From the NCBI GenBank assembly GCA_029582155.1, contig CM055898.1, positions 28,206,745 to 28,270,744 of the forward strand: a DNA stretch of 64,000 bases. The letters run 5' to 3'. Position numbers and translations under genes: made by a program. The stretch comes from Panopea generosa (taxonomy: Eukaryota > Mollusca > Bivalvia > Adapedonta > Hiatellidae). A model generated the notes under the pieces. The model saw nothing but the letters and a program-made list of their open reading frames with translations. It made no database searches and was not told the origin of the DNA. Positions 34,528 through 46,900 of the stretch are shown here, piece after piece (the first letter of the stretch is position 1; the number at the start of each line of letters is the position of its first letter).

Positions 34528-36555
34528 GAAATGTCACTAGTAAATGTTGCATGCCCCCCAGATGGAATGTGAAAATTACTATATATTTTATAAGAGGTAG
34601 CGATGCATCCATGAATAGCAAGAGTCATGGACTGATGTTTCAGACTTGGCACACACTTTCATGGGTCTTTTTTATTTAGGGTGTGACTTTGACCTTTGTG
34701 TAACCTTGACCATGACATCTAATGTAAAGGTCTGGGTTATTTTACAGGTAAATGCAGGTGACACATCATCATGACATGTTGATCACTTGTTTCAAGCTAT
34801 TTTAAAATCCCTCCATGTATAACTAAGTTACAGACCAGAAATGAATTATCAAACAAACTGAAAGTGTGACCTTGAGCTATGAGGTAAGGTTCTAGGTCTT
34901 AACGCGACAGTTCGTCATGTGATTTGATCAATTGATAAATTAAGCCAAGTGTTTATAAAATCCATCCATGTATGATAAAGTTACAAACTGGACTTAAAAT
35001 CTCAAACAGACTCAAAAGTGTTCTTGAACAAACCCAAAATGTGACATTGGCCTTTGCTGTACGGGTCTGGGTCTTACGTGCGACACTTCTTCATGTCAAA
35101 TTGATCAACTCGGCCAAGTGTTTTTGAAATTTATCAATAGGTGACAAAGTTACAGGCCGGACATGAAATCTCAAACAGACTAAAAGTGTTGCCAAACAAA
35201 GTTAAATTTTGATCTTGATCTTTGAAGTTTGAGTCTGAGTGTAACGCGTGACATGTCACCATGTTATGTTGATCATTTTTGGCAAGTATTTATAAAATCA
35301 ATCTATGCATGGGCCGGTCAGGAAATCTCACACAGACTCAAAGTGTTGTCAAACAAACTCAAAGTGTGACCTTGACTTACGGGTACGGGTTTGGTCTGAC
35401 GCATGACACGTCGTCATGTCATGACGGTAAATTTAGCTAAGTGTTTTTTAAATTTATCCAAAGGTGACAAAATAACAGACCGCACACAAAATCTCAAGCA
35501 AACTAAAAGTGTCGTCAAACAAAGTTAATTTTGACCTTGACATTTGCCGTAAAACACCATTCATTCATTCATTGAAGTGGGAGTCTTGGTGTTATGCGCG
35601 GCGCGTCATCATGTTATGTTGATCATTTGTAACAAGTATTTATAAAAAATCATTTATGCATGACAAAGTTACAGGCCGGATACGAAATCTCATACAGATT
35701 CAAAGTGTTGTCAAACAAGCTCAAATCGTGACCGTGACCTATGAGATACAGGTGTGGGTCTTTCGCGTGACATGTCGTCCTGTCATGCTGATGAATTAAG
35801 CAAAATATTTTTGAAATTTATCCATAGGTGACAAAGTAACAGACTGGACCCGAAATCTCAAGCAGACTAAAAGTGTCGTCAAACAAAGTTAAATTGTACC
35901 TTGACCTTTGAAGAGGGAGTCTGGGTGTTACGCGCGACACGTCGTCATGTTTTGTTGATAATTTTTAGCAAGTATTTATAAAATTCATCTATGCATGACA
36001 AAGTTAAAGGCCGAACACGAAATCTCATACAGACTCAAAGTGTTGTCAAACAAAGTTAAAATGAGACCTTGACATTTTAGGTACAGGTGTTGGTCTTACA
36101 CGTGACACGTCGTCATGTCATGCTGACAAATTGAGCCACGTGTATTTGAAATTTATCCAAAGGTGAAAAAGTTACAGATCGGACACGAAATCTAAAACAC
36201 ACTGAAAGTGTTGTCAAACAAAGTTAAATTGTAACCTTGCCTTTTAAATGGGAGTCTGGGTGTTATGCGCGACACGTCGTCATGTTATGTTGATCCTTTG
36301 TAGAAGGTATTTATAAAATCCATCAATGCATGCCATAGTCACAGGCCAGACAGGAAGTCTCGCACAGACTCAAAGTGCTGTCGAACAAACTCAAAATGTG
36401 ACCTTGACTTTTGAGATACAGGTGTGGGTCTTACTCGCAACACGATGTCATGTTATATTGATCATTTGTAGAAAGTATTAACAAAATCAATCAATGCATG
36501 ACAAAGTTACAGGCCGAACACAAAAAGAACGGATGGACAGATGGACGCTGCGATT
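34528..36555 (+). mobile_element. Tandem-core repeat element, family Y (copy Y2)
   Basis: Same layout as Y1: a left unique part (GTAGCGATGCATCCATGAATAG), about eleven diverged cores of roughly 165-175 bp, and a tail GGACAGATGGACGCTGCGATT. From 35200 to 36480 the two core types alternate regularly, one with TTTGAAG-GGGAGTC and the other with a GGTACAGGTGT(T/G)GGTCTTAC-like stretch, giving a dimer of about 335 bp. The TGACCTTGACCTTTG motif is recognisable in most cores but usually carries one or two changes, so this copy is older than Y1. It sits inside X. Confidence 0.65.
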
Positions 36556-36822
36556 AAATAATTTATTCATATCCCAGTTCCTAAGCATCATTTTTTCTAA
36601 ATTCTGCTTATGTGTAAACTTGACAAAATGAAAGAAGTCGACTTCAAAACTTATGTATTTAAAACTCCAATTTTCAAGCATAATTTATTTTCTTAATTCA
36701 ATCATGACAATGCTTTCAGAATGTTCCAAATATAAATACATTTAATCACAAGATGACCTTTACAATGTTTATTAAGTAGTAATAAGGATTATTTATCACC
36801 GCCATTGTGTGAATACACACGG

Positions 36823-38251
36823 TAGTTATACCCCCGACAAACGAAGTTTTGAGGGGGTATATTGGAGTCACCCTGAGGTCGGTCTGTCGGTCTGTCGGTC
36901 TGTCCGTTGCAATTTTCCTTGTCCGGAGCATCACTTGAAAAGTACCGGATGGAATTTCATCAAACGCCATACAATGGTAGAATATAATGAGAGGAAGTGC
37001 AGTGTACAAGAAACATAGCTCTATTCTTGCTAATTACAGAGTTATTGCCCTTTGATATTTTTTCTTGTCCGGAGCATAACTTGAAAAGTACCGGATGGAA
37101 TTTCATCAAGCTTCATACAATGGTAGAATATAATGAGAGGAAGTGTAGTGTACAGGAAACATAACTCTATTCTTGCTAATTACAGAGTTATTGCCCTTTG
37201 ATATATTTCCCTTTAATATGTTTTCTTGTCCGGAGCATAACTTGAAAAGTTCCGGATTGAATTTCATCAAGCTTCATACAATGGTAGAATATAATGAGAG
37301 GAAGTGCAGTGTACAGGAAACATAACTATATTCTTGCTAATTACAGAGTTGTTGCCCTTTGATATATTTCCCTTGTCTGGAGCATTACTTTTAAAGTACT
37401 GGATGGAATTTCATCAAACTTCATACAATGGCATAATATAATGAGAGAAAGTGCAATGTATAAGAAACATAACTCTATTATTGCTAATTACAGAGATATT
37501 GCCCTTTGATATTTTTTCTTGTCCGGAGCATAACTTGAAAAGTACCTGATGGAATTTCATCAAGTTTCATACAATGGTAGAATATAATGAGAGGAAGTGC
37601 AATGTACAAGAAACATAACTCTATTCTTGCTAATTACAGAGTTATTGCCCTTTGATATATTTCCCTTGTCCGGAGCATTACTTTTAAAGTACTGGATGGA
37701 ATTTCATCAAACTTCATACAATGGTCGAATAAAATGACAGGAAGTGCATTGTATAGGAAACATAACTCTATTCTTGCTAATTACAGAGTTATTGCCCTTT
37801 GATATATTTCCCTTGTCTGGTGCAGTACTTTTAAAGTACTTTTAAAGCCATCAGTGATAACAGTTTAATAAAGTTCATGAAAGAACCAAGTTGATGAATA
37901 CATGGGGTTCGAGCAAAGCAGGTTCGATATTGTATTCCTAGTGCTCTTGTTTGTTTCTTATCCATAAAATTGTTGTCCCTCAACATAACTCGAAAAAGTA
38001 TAACATTTATTGATTGCCATGAAAGCTTGTACACTGCACAATAATTAAAAAGACCGTTTTTAATTTTAACAAAACCATAAAAAAATTAACAATACAAAAA
38101 AACTCAATCCATAATATTCTCTTTTATTAAGATTTTTTTTTGTCTGGAGCATAACTTTAAAACTATTGGATATAATTCTTCATACAATGGTTAACCATTT
38201 TCTATCATGGCGGCGTTCGGGGGTATTCATCACCTTCAGTGATAGGTCTAG
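36823..38251. mobile_element. Tandem-core element with 147 bp core ('pearl'-like)
   Basis: The left part has ATACCCCCGACAAACG, a (GGTCTGTC)n-type microsatellite (about 36878-36905) and then cores starting TTGTCCGGAGCAT at 36919, 37065, 37226, 37373, 37519, 37666 and 37813 (146-147 bp, one 161). About 300 bp of unrelated sequence follows, then a last partial core at 38141 and the right end CGTTCGGGGGTAT. The two ends form a subterminal inverted repeat (ATACCCCCGA/TCGGGGGTAT). This order of short repeat, microsatellite and tandem core is the described layout of pearl/Helentron-derived elements in bivalves; membership is inference. TAGTT borders both sides. Confidence 0.7.
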
Positions 38252-38799
38252 TTTTTCCTGTTTCCAATAAGTACGTTATACCTTTAAGGAACCCTTAATA
38301 TTTTTCAACTTAAGACGACATTTTTTCTTAATATACAAAAGAAATGCAATAATGTTGCCAAGTTTCAGACGTTAAATATTATTTTTATGCATGGTCGTAT
38401 GCGCAGGAGTGAGATATCGGCCGACGTGCCATTTTGGTGTGTTTCACTTATTTTATCCCAATTTGTTCAAACAATTTATTCAACCTAATGCTAACTAAAC
38501 TGAACACCAAAACAATATATTAGCACAATTGAGACATCATCTTTCTAAAATACATTATGCAAAATTGTGTAAATGCTGAAATTTCAAAAGATTGTTTTTT
38601 TTCTTAAAATTTAGTGCTTTTTTCGTGTAATTTCATTGTATATATATATTATATGAGGCAAACGCATGTCACAATGACGTTGTTGTTTTGCTTAAGGAAA
38701 TGTTTTTATTTTAACATTTAAAACCATGAGTTTTAATAATGAAATTAATTTAACTACAAGTAACATTAAAAAATATTATCCCATTAGTGGCTCTCTTTA

Positions 38800-40788
38800 A
38801 AGGGAATTTATCAGGGGGTTTTTTTTGCAAACTTTTAAATGATGGAAGAGAGCTATTGCCACTGCCGCTGCTATTACGTTGTTGTTGCGCTAATGTTGAC
38901 ACAAGACAAATATTTTTATCGGATGATCTTAATTGCATACAAATGAAAGATACTTTGGTGAAAAAAATTTAATCAATCCAAAATAACCTTATCCTCATTC
39001 TATAATTATGACATTTCCTAATTTTATCAACCGTTTGCGTTAAATCTTGCTTTTTTTTTCAATTTTAAATTTGCAGGACTTAAAGTCGATTAGTTTAAAT
39101 GAACGATGGTTCTTATAACACTATTCACGTACATTCGATTTAAAGATTTTGGGGTTTGTGTTTCTACAAATTAAAAAACATTAATGGACAAACCCGGCAG
39201 TTCTTTTAAGATGAAAGAAAGTTTAAATCAAAACGTAGCACAAAACTGTTAGTGTCTTAGTAAATTCATGTCAATATTTCAGTTCATAAGGCTTGCAAAA
39301 TTACTATTCTGGTTTTCTTCCCCGATCCGACTTTATTCGCATCGTACTTTGATCTCAATTTAAATTATAATTTACGCTCGGCAATTTTAATTAATGTTTT
39401 CTAAATCAACTACACGACTTCTGATAATTGAATATATCGTTGTACACGTATGACTGGAGATAAATATTTGTAAACAACTATACATTAATGTACAGAGCCT
39501 GTATATAGTTATATGTTTATCTTAAAACGACTTCTTAGACCACTTGGCCACGGAGGAGTCTTTGTTCAATTTAACATAATACATCACTCCGCCTTTTACG
39601 GAGTATTTGCATTCCAAGGTTAATGCATTAATCTGTTATCCAAGATGGTCAAACATACAATGATTTATATTTTCATTCAAAAATCTTCCTCAGGGAAGTA
39701 ACCATGTTACACAAGTTCATGGTTGCAATGTTAAATATAACATTTGAATTCAACTTCTTCGATTATTATATAGTGCGGGAAATGACGTAACGTCTTTTGA
39801 CGTTTCCATACAGGATGTGACGTCACGTCATCATTATAGAAAAACAAATTTATAGGAAAATGGACGTTACCTAGCTGCAAAATTAAATTTTCAATTTTTG
39901 ATAAAAGCCAGGTAGCCGAAAATAAGATATTGAATGAATTAAATTGAACTTGTGTACAATGATTTAATTACATTGAACGAAAACTAATCCTATTCTCTTT
40001 TCTGTTTTCTGTTGTTTTTTTGTTGTCTGTATATATGTATACATTGAAATGACATCTCTGTCTTGAATTGTAAAATAATATACTAAACATAGTTCAGATA
40101 TTTTTGCCCTGAAAATGTGTGAACTCAAATCATAAAAAGTGGAAGTAATAATTCACTTGACAGAAGCTAAAACCAAGTAGAAAAAAATACCTTGACTTTG
40201 AATTCTCAACTAAAAATCAAATGAAATGAGCATTTAACATTGTTTAAACTTCCGCATTTGTATTTCATGTCATATTGTCCTATTTTACTAACAGTTTTCG
40301 TTATTTTTTGCCTTTTTCATTTTAAAAATCGTTTAAACCGATAGTGCTTTAACTGGAATAATTTAGATGAACGACGGTTCTGTGATTACAAATGACCCGC
40401 ATAATTCAATTCCGTTTAAATCGTTTTATTTTTGTTTAATACAGAGAAAAACGGAACGAAAATTTGCATTTTTGCAAATTCTGAAATCATTTTGGATCTT
40501 GGAAGCGAATGTTGCAATAAAATAGCTGATACATGTTTAAGTAATGAATGAATTACACATAAAATAACGGAAAGTTATTTTGAATATTTGAATTTTTTGC
40601 GTTGTCATTTTTATTTTACTTTTCGCCATACTGTTTTTGTTTCAGAAGAAAATGGAATTAGACTTTCTTAGGTTAAACGTAAACATATATACATTGTTAT
40701 ATTGTTTAAATTCTATTTTTGTATCATTCCTACTTTTTATGACTGAATATTCACCTGACCATTAATAATTTCGGAAATATGTTTGTTA
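38800..40788. other. AT-rich sequence, nothing recognised
   Basis: TTAAAGGGAATTTATCAGG at 38797 matches the left end of family V, but no matching right end or V interior follows. Otherwise no feature was recognised. Confidence 0.4.
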
Positions 40789-40790
40789 TG

Positions 40791-40868
40791 TTCGGGATTC
40801 GAACTCACGGTCCACCTAGCACATTAATGACGACGTCTCTATCGACGGCACCTCCGCAACATCGCCAA
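40791..40868 (-). repeat. tRNA-like sequence (SINE head or tRNA pseudogene)
   Basis: On the minus strand it has GTTGCGGAGGTGCCGTCGAT at the start and a near-canonical B box, GAGTTCGAATCCCGAAC. The A box is poor and the acceptor ends do not pair convincingly. It is better read as a tRNA-derived repeat than a gene. Confidence 0.5.
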
Positions 40869-41149
40869 CATACCTTGTGCAAATAACGCATATATTGACG
40901 TTGCCATTTATGTACACAACACATAGGGGGTATTATGTTTATACTCTAATAATGTTTACGATAAAACAAAATCGAATCCGTTCAATTGCATTGATTCAGA
41001 TATTATTCCCCGTATTGTAATATATAATGATTGCGCGTTTTATGGGTACTGTATTTAAAACATCACAAATGCCAAATATATAAAAATTGTGTTGTCATGT
41101 TCTTGATATTTACGTTTCAGATGTTTACATTTAAAAACTATTAAAAGTG

Positions 41150-41515
41150 GTCCACCGTGGCCAAGTGGTCTAATACGCTGTCATCTTATGACTACTTAGT
41201 AGACACACACCGAAATTCTTCATTCCTAACAGACTGTCGTCTTATGACCACTTAGTAGACACACACTGAAATTCTTCATTTCTAACGCGCTGTCGTTTTA
41301 TGACCACTTAGTAGACACACACCGAAATTCTTCCTTCCTAACGCGCTGTCATCTTATGACCACTCAGTAGACACACACCGAAATTCTTTCTTCCTAACGC
41401 GCTGTCGTCTTATGACCACTTAGAAGGAACACACCGAAATTCGTCCTTCCTAACGCGCTGTCGTCCTATGACTACTTAGTTTTCATCGGAAAGATTGTGG
41501 GTTTGACACACCAAA
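41150..41515. repeat. 56 bp tandem repeat, about six copies, beside a tRNA-like start
   Basis: Units start CTGTC(A/G)TCTTATGAC at 41178, 41234, 41290, 41346, 41402 and 41458, exactly 56 bp apart, with AGACACACACCGAAATTCTT inside. The first unit is entered from CCGTGGCCAAGTGGTCTAAT, which resembles a Leu/Ser tRNA A box. The last runs into GATTGTGGGTTTGACACACC, resembling a worn B box. The tandem may therefore be an expansion inside a tRNA-derived SINE head. Confidence 0.8.
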
Positions 41516-41640
41516 ATTCTTCCTTCCATTCCTTCCTGAAATATTTACTGAAGATTGCATTAATGTAATTGATTCCGTTAGTAATAAATCTGAACCACCA
41601 TCTCTCATCGAGTTTGCACTCTCTAGTTGTATTGTATGAT

Positions 41641-41745
41641 GACTTGGGGAAGAGCGAGCATGGATGCACCCGTAAACAAGGATTTACCGCCTCAGTGACG
41701 GTTTTGCCACTTCGCGTTCCAAGGAGGTTACCACTGATGTCATTT
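41641..41745 (+). repeat. Dispersed repeat R, copy R2
   Basis: Relative of 5697-5795 (GAAGAGCGAGCATGGATGCA, TTCCAAGGAGG). It follows the 56 bp tandem closely and could be the body of the same SINE. Confidence 0.45.
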
Positions 41746-42432
41746 TTATTGTTTCTATATAGTTATCTATGATTGTTATATATATTGATTATGCGTATGC
41801 AGTTTAAGCTGTTGTGAGTGTTGTGTAGTTTAAATGCCAAGTTTTTATATTTTTTTTTCTAATTTTGTTTAGTGAATCTTTAACAAATCACCTGAAATGG
41901 GATTGTGATATCAATGACTGTCCGTCCGTCTGTCTGTCTGTCTACCTCACTGTCTTTATTGTTCATGCATTCTACACATTTACACTTTCAGTGAACTATT
42001 CTCCTATGTTTCTTTTGATAATCAAAGTAATAAACAAGTTACCTGACGCTGATAAACGTCTCATTCCCTTTGAACGGTGTCCAAAACCTAAACTTTTTTC
42101 AATCTATTTATGAACATTAGTTCTAGCATCAAACAATTTGAAAAAACAACAACATCATTATGGTTCTGTGAAAAATGCCTGACTTGGTATATCGTAAGAT
42201 AACTATATATTGATTAAGATACGGGACAGCCAAAAGTCAAGATTGTTTCTATTAATATATCAACCACCAAACCTTAATTACATTGTCGTATTTAGTGCGT
42301 TTACACAGTCTAATACAAATTTCAATTACATGAAATTTAACGACATTTGGAAGAGGAGCCAAAAGAGATCTGATATTTATTGTTTCTAACCTTTGTAATC
42401 CCTTCTGAAAATACAAAACACGCAAGTGAGAA

Positions 42433-42612
42433 TTCCTGTCCAACAATTAAGTTTACATTTTCTCAAAACTACATTGGGAACGAGGTTATATTACAAAGGA
42501 AATACACGTCTGGGTAGTTAAATGTGTTTAGTCACGAAATTGTTTCCAGTCGGTCTCATCTTTTATCTATCAAGGTTTCATCGAGTCCATGAACTTATAT
42601 TAAGAATTCATT
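42433..42612 (+). repeat. Dispersed repeat U, copy U2
   Basis: Diverged direct relative of 3143-3325, with CTGTCCAACAATTAAG, GGGAACGAGGTTATATTAC and TTTCATCGAGTCCATGAA as landmarks. Confidence 0.5.
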
Positions 42613-42931
42613 ATTTATTATGTGATGTATCCAAAATTAGTTTAGGTTTCAAATTAAGACAATTTAATACGTATACATTTCCTCCATATTCAATAAAACA
42701 AATAGTGAGGCAAGTGAACTTGAAAACGTTGAAGCGAAGAACTTGCTGTTTTCCTTCGAAAACAACGAAACAACTCTCTCTTTAAATGATGTTAGTTTCA
42801 AAAAAAATGAGTAGATCTCTGTTTAGAAACTGGCTGAACGAACATGCTTAAATGTTTTTCTAACAAATTTAAAACAAAATGAAGTACGGCGTAACATTAC
42901 AATTAAAATGAATCAATATTTGTTCGATGAT

Positions 42932-43245
42932 GTTGCTGTTGTATGGTGTTTAGCGTCGCTTTCAACAATTTTTCAGTCATATCGCGACGGTGTCTACTTG
43001 AGATAATATTCTGAGCGCTGTCACACTGGAGTATCATGCCGCAGACACATGGTATGATATCCCACCCAGTCACATTATACTGACACCGGGCCGACCAGAC
43101 CTAGAACTCTCCTCTAAATGCTTAGCGTCAAGCAAGGAAGCTTCTAGTACCATTTTTAAAGTCTTTGGTATGACCCGGCCGGGGATTGTACCCACGACCT
43201 TCCGCATGCATGGCGGACGCTCTACCACTAGACAACGCCGCGGTC
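42932..43245 (-). mobile_element. Full-length tRNA-derived SINE, family P (copy P1), with target duplication
   Basis: Read from 43245 on the minus strand it starts GACCGCGGCGTTGTCTAGTG with an A box (GTGGTAGAGCGTCCGCC) and a B box (GGTCGTGGGTACAATCC). The body then runs to a CAACAGCAAC tail. TTGTTCGATGAT flanks it exactly on both sides (42920-42931 and 43246-43257). The intact RNA polymerase III boxes and perfect 12 bp target duplication point to fairly recent insertion. Known molluscan V-SINEs have this overall layout; which family this is was not determined. Confidence 0.9.
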
Positions 43246-43959
43246 TTGTTCGATGATATTACTAATGTCCCGCTTTGTTTCCTCCGTTAAAACTCTCGGG
43301 ACGGACATTTTTATTCTCATCTCAACTTATTATAACATTCTCATATTCTGTACTCGCTTGATTTAAATGGGTAAAACATGACATTAACATTCGTTCTTTT
43401 CTTGGTGGTATTTTTACTGCTACTCTTTCTAAAAAAAACTCTTAACAACTGCTTGTATAGGGTTTCTTGCAAGCTTTAAATATTTACGAATTTCAGCGTA
43501 TTTCTGCATTTTTTGTATTTTTACCCGATTATTTCTGTAACTTCTTTAACTTTGTCAATTGTTGGTACACAGTAAACGCTGATATACTCATGTAATGGTG
43601 ACGTGAATGACGTCAATTGTAAAACATCATTGATTCTGACATTAATTAATTTTATTTAGATACCAGAAAATCATATTATGAGTTAAGTTGTACATCAATA
43701 AAGGTCATGTAAACATAATCATTGTTGATGTTAAACGAACGTCAACTTTGTTCATAAATATATGGTGTAAAGCTGTATTTTAAAATCTCAGCTGTGATTT
43801 TCTTATACGCAACCCAACTACTTTATATAATCCTTTTATCGCAATCTTATACCCATGAAAATATATTGTAGAATTTCAAACATTTTAAATCATTAGCATT
43901 GGAAGGAACTTGTAATTTGATGATGAATTTTGATTTTAGATAGGATAAATGCTATATAT

Positions 43960-46900
43960 CGCACCCGATCATTGGTCATTATACGCTAACTATAAGCATA
44001 CCTTATCTCTGCAAACTACTTCCTAGCATCGTGCCTGGTCATAAGACCCAGTATACGTTAATTATAAGCATACCTTATCTCTACAAATTACTTCCTAGCA
44101 TCGTGCCTGGTTATTAGACCTAGTATACGTTAACTATTAGCATACCTTATCTCTGCAAACTACTCCCTAGCATCGTGCCTGGTCATAAGACCTAGTAGTA
44201 TACGTTAACTTTTAGCATACTTTATCTCTGCAAACTACTTCCTTGCATCGTGCCTGGTCATTAGACCAAGTAGACGTTAACTATTAGTATACCTTATCTC
44301 TACAAACTACTCCCTAGCATCGTGTCTGGTCATTACACCTAGTATACGTTAACTATAAGCATACCTTATCTCTGCAAACTACTTCCTAGCATCGTGCCTG
44401 GTTATAGCCAAGTATACGTTAACTATTAGCATACCTTATATCTACAAACTACTTCCTAGCATCGTGCCTGATCATAAGACCAAGTATACGTTAACTATAA
44501 CCATACCTTATATCTGCAAACTACGTCCTTGCATCGTGCCTGGTCATTAGATCAAGTATACGTTAACTATTAGAATACCTTATCTCTGCAAACTACTTCC
44601 TAGCATCGTGCCTGGTCATTAACCAAGTATACATTAACTATAAGCATACCTTATCTCTGCAAACTACTTCCTAGCATCGTGCCTGGTCATTAGACCAAGT
44701 ATACGTTAACTATAACCATACCTTATCTCTGCAAACTACTTCCTTGCATCGTGCCTGGTCATTAGATCAAGTATACGTTAACTATTAGCATACTTTATCT
44801 CTGCAAACTACTTCCTTGCATCGTGCCTGGTCATTAGACCTAGTATACGTTAACTATTAGCATACCTTATCTTTGCAAACTACTTCCTTGCATCGTGCCT
44901 GGTCATAAGCCATATATACGTTAACTATTAGCATACCTTATCTCTGCAAACTACTTCCGAACATCGTGCCTGGTCATTACACCTAGTATACATTAACTAT
45001 TAGCATACCTTATCTCTGCAAACTACTTCCTAGCATCGTGCCTGGTCATTAGACCTAGTATACATTAACTATTAGCATACCTTATCTCTGCAAACTATTT
45101 CCTAGCATCGTGCCTGGTCATTAGACCAAGTATACATTAACTATTAGCATACCTTATCTCTGCAAACTACTTCCTAGCATCGTGCCTGGTCATTAGACCC
45201 AGTATACGTCAACTTTTAGCATACTTTTTTTTCTGCAAACTACTTCTTTGCATCGTGCCTGGTCATTAGGCCCAGTAGACCTAGTATACGTTTACTATTA
45301 GCATACTTTATCTTTGCAAACTACTTCCTAGCATCTTGCCTAGTCATTAGACCTAGTATGTGTTAACTATTAGCATATCTTATCTCTGCAAACTACATCC
45401 TAACATCGTGCCTGGTCATTAGACCTAGTATGTGTTAACTATTATCATACCTTATCTCTGCAAACTACTTCCTAGCATCGTGCCTGGTCATTAGACCTAG
45501 TATACATTAACTTTTAGCATACCTTATCTCTACAAACTACTTCCTACCATCGTGCCTGGTCATTAGACCAAGTATACGTTAACTATAACCATACCTTATC
45601 TCTGCAAACTACTTCCTTGCATTGTGCCTGGTCATTAGATCAAGTATACGTTAACTATTAGCATACCTTATCTCTGCAAACTACTTCCTAGCATCGTGCC
45701 TGGTCATTAGACCTTGTATACGTTAGCTATTAGCATACCTTATCTCTGCAAACTACTTCCTTGCATCGTGCCTGGTCATAAGCCAAGTATACGTTAACTA
45801 TTAGCATACCTTATCTCTGCAAACTACTTCCTTGCATCGTGCCTGGTCATTAGATCAAGTATACGTTAACTATTAGCCTACCTTATCTCTGCAAACTACT
45901 TCCTAGCATCGTGCCTGGTCATTAGACCTAGTATACGTTAACTATTAGCATACCTTATCTCTACAAACCACTTCCTTGCATCGTGCCTGGTCATTAGATC
46001 AAGTATACGTTAACTTTTAGCATACCTTATCTCTGCAAACTACTTCCTAGCATCGTGCCTGGTCAGTAGACCTAGTATACGTTAACTATTAGCATACTTT
46101 ATCTCTGCAAACTACTTCCTTGCATCGTGCATGGTCATAAGCCAAGTATACGTTAACTTTTAGCATACCTTATCTCTGCAAACTACTTCCTAGCATCGTG
46201 CCTGGTCATTAGATCTAGTATACGTTAACTATTAGCATACCTTATCTCTGCAAACTACTTCCTAGCATCGTGCCTGGTCATTAGACCTTGTATACGTTAG
46301 CTTTTAGCATACCTTATCTCTGCAAACTACTTCCTAGCATTGTGCCTGGTCATTAGATCAAGTATACGTTAACTATTAGCATACCTTATCTCTGCAAACT
46401 ACTTCCTAGCATCGTGCCTGGTCATTAGACCTTGTATACGTTAGCTATTAGCATACCTTATTTCTGCAAACTACTTCCTTGCATCGTGCCTGGTCATAAG
46501 CCAAGTATACGTTAACTATTAGCATACCTTATCTCTGCAAACTACTTCCTTGCATCGTGCCTGGTCATTAGATCAAGTATACGTTAACTATTAGCCTACC
46601 TTATCTCTGCAAACTACTTCCTAGCATCGTGCCTGGTCATTAGACCTAGTATACGTTAACTATTAGCATACCTTATCTCTACAAACCACTTCCTTGCATC
46701 GTGCCTGGTCATTAGATCAAGTATACGTTAACTTTTAGCATACCTTATCTCTGCAAACTACTTCCTAGCATCGTGCCTGGTCATTAGACCTAGTATACGT
46801 TAACTATTAGCATACTTTATCTCTGCAAACTACTTCCTTGCATCGTGCCTGGTCATAAGCCAAGTATACGTTAACTTTTAGCATACCTTATCTCTGCAAA

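Larger units (their letters stand above)
34417..38796 (+). mobile_element. Old X-B element split by two insertions
   Basis: Pieces in X-B order are: 34417-34527 (middle of X), 36558-36817 (right part of X, ending CCGCCATTGTGTGAATACACACGG), and 38252-38796 (end of X, TTTTTCCTGTTTCCAAT, then B). The gaps are occupied by tandem-core element Y2 and a second tandem-core element. X sequence around 36558-36700 looks partly duplicated, so the history includes more than simple insertion. B ends CTCTCTTTAAAGGG, similar to its end at 10304. Confidence 0.6.

Noticed and set aside
40791..40868. Functional tRNA gene on the minus strand
   Set aside because: The B box is good, but the A box and acceptor stem are poor and no convincing anticodon arm can be drawn.
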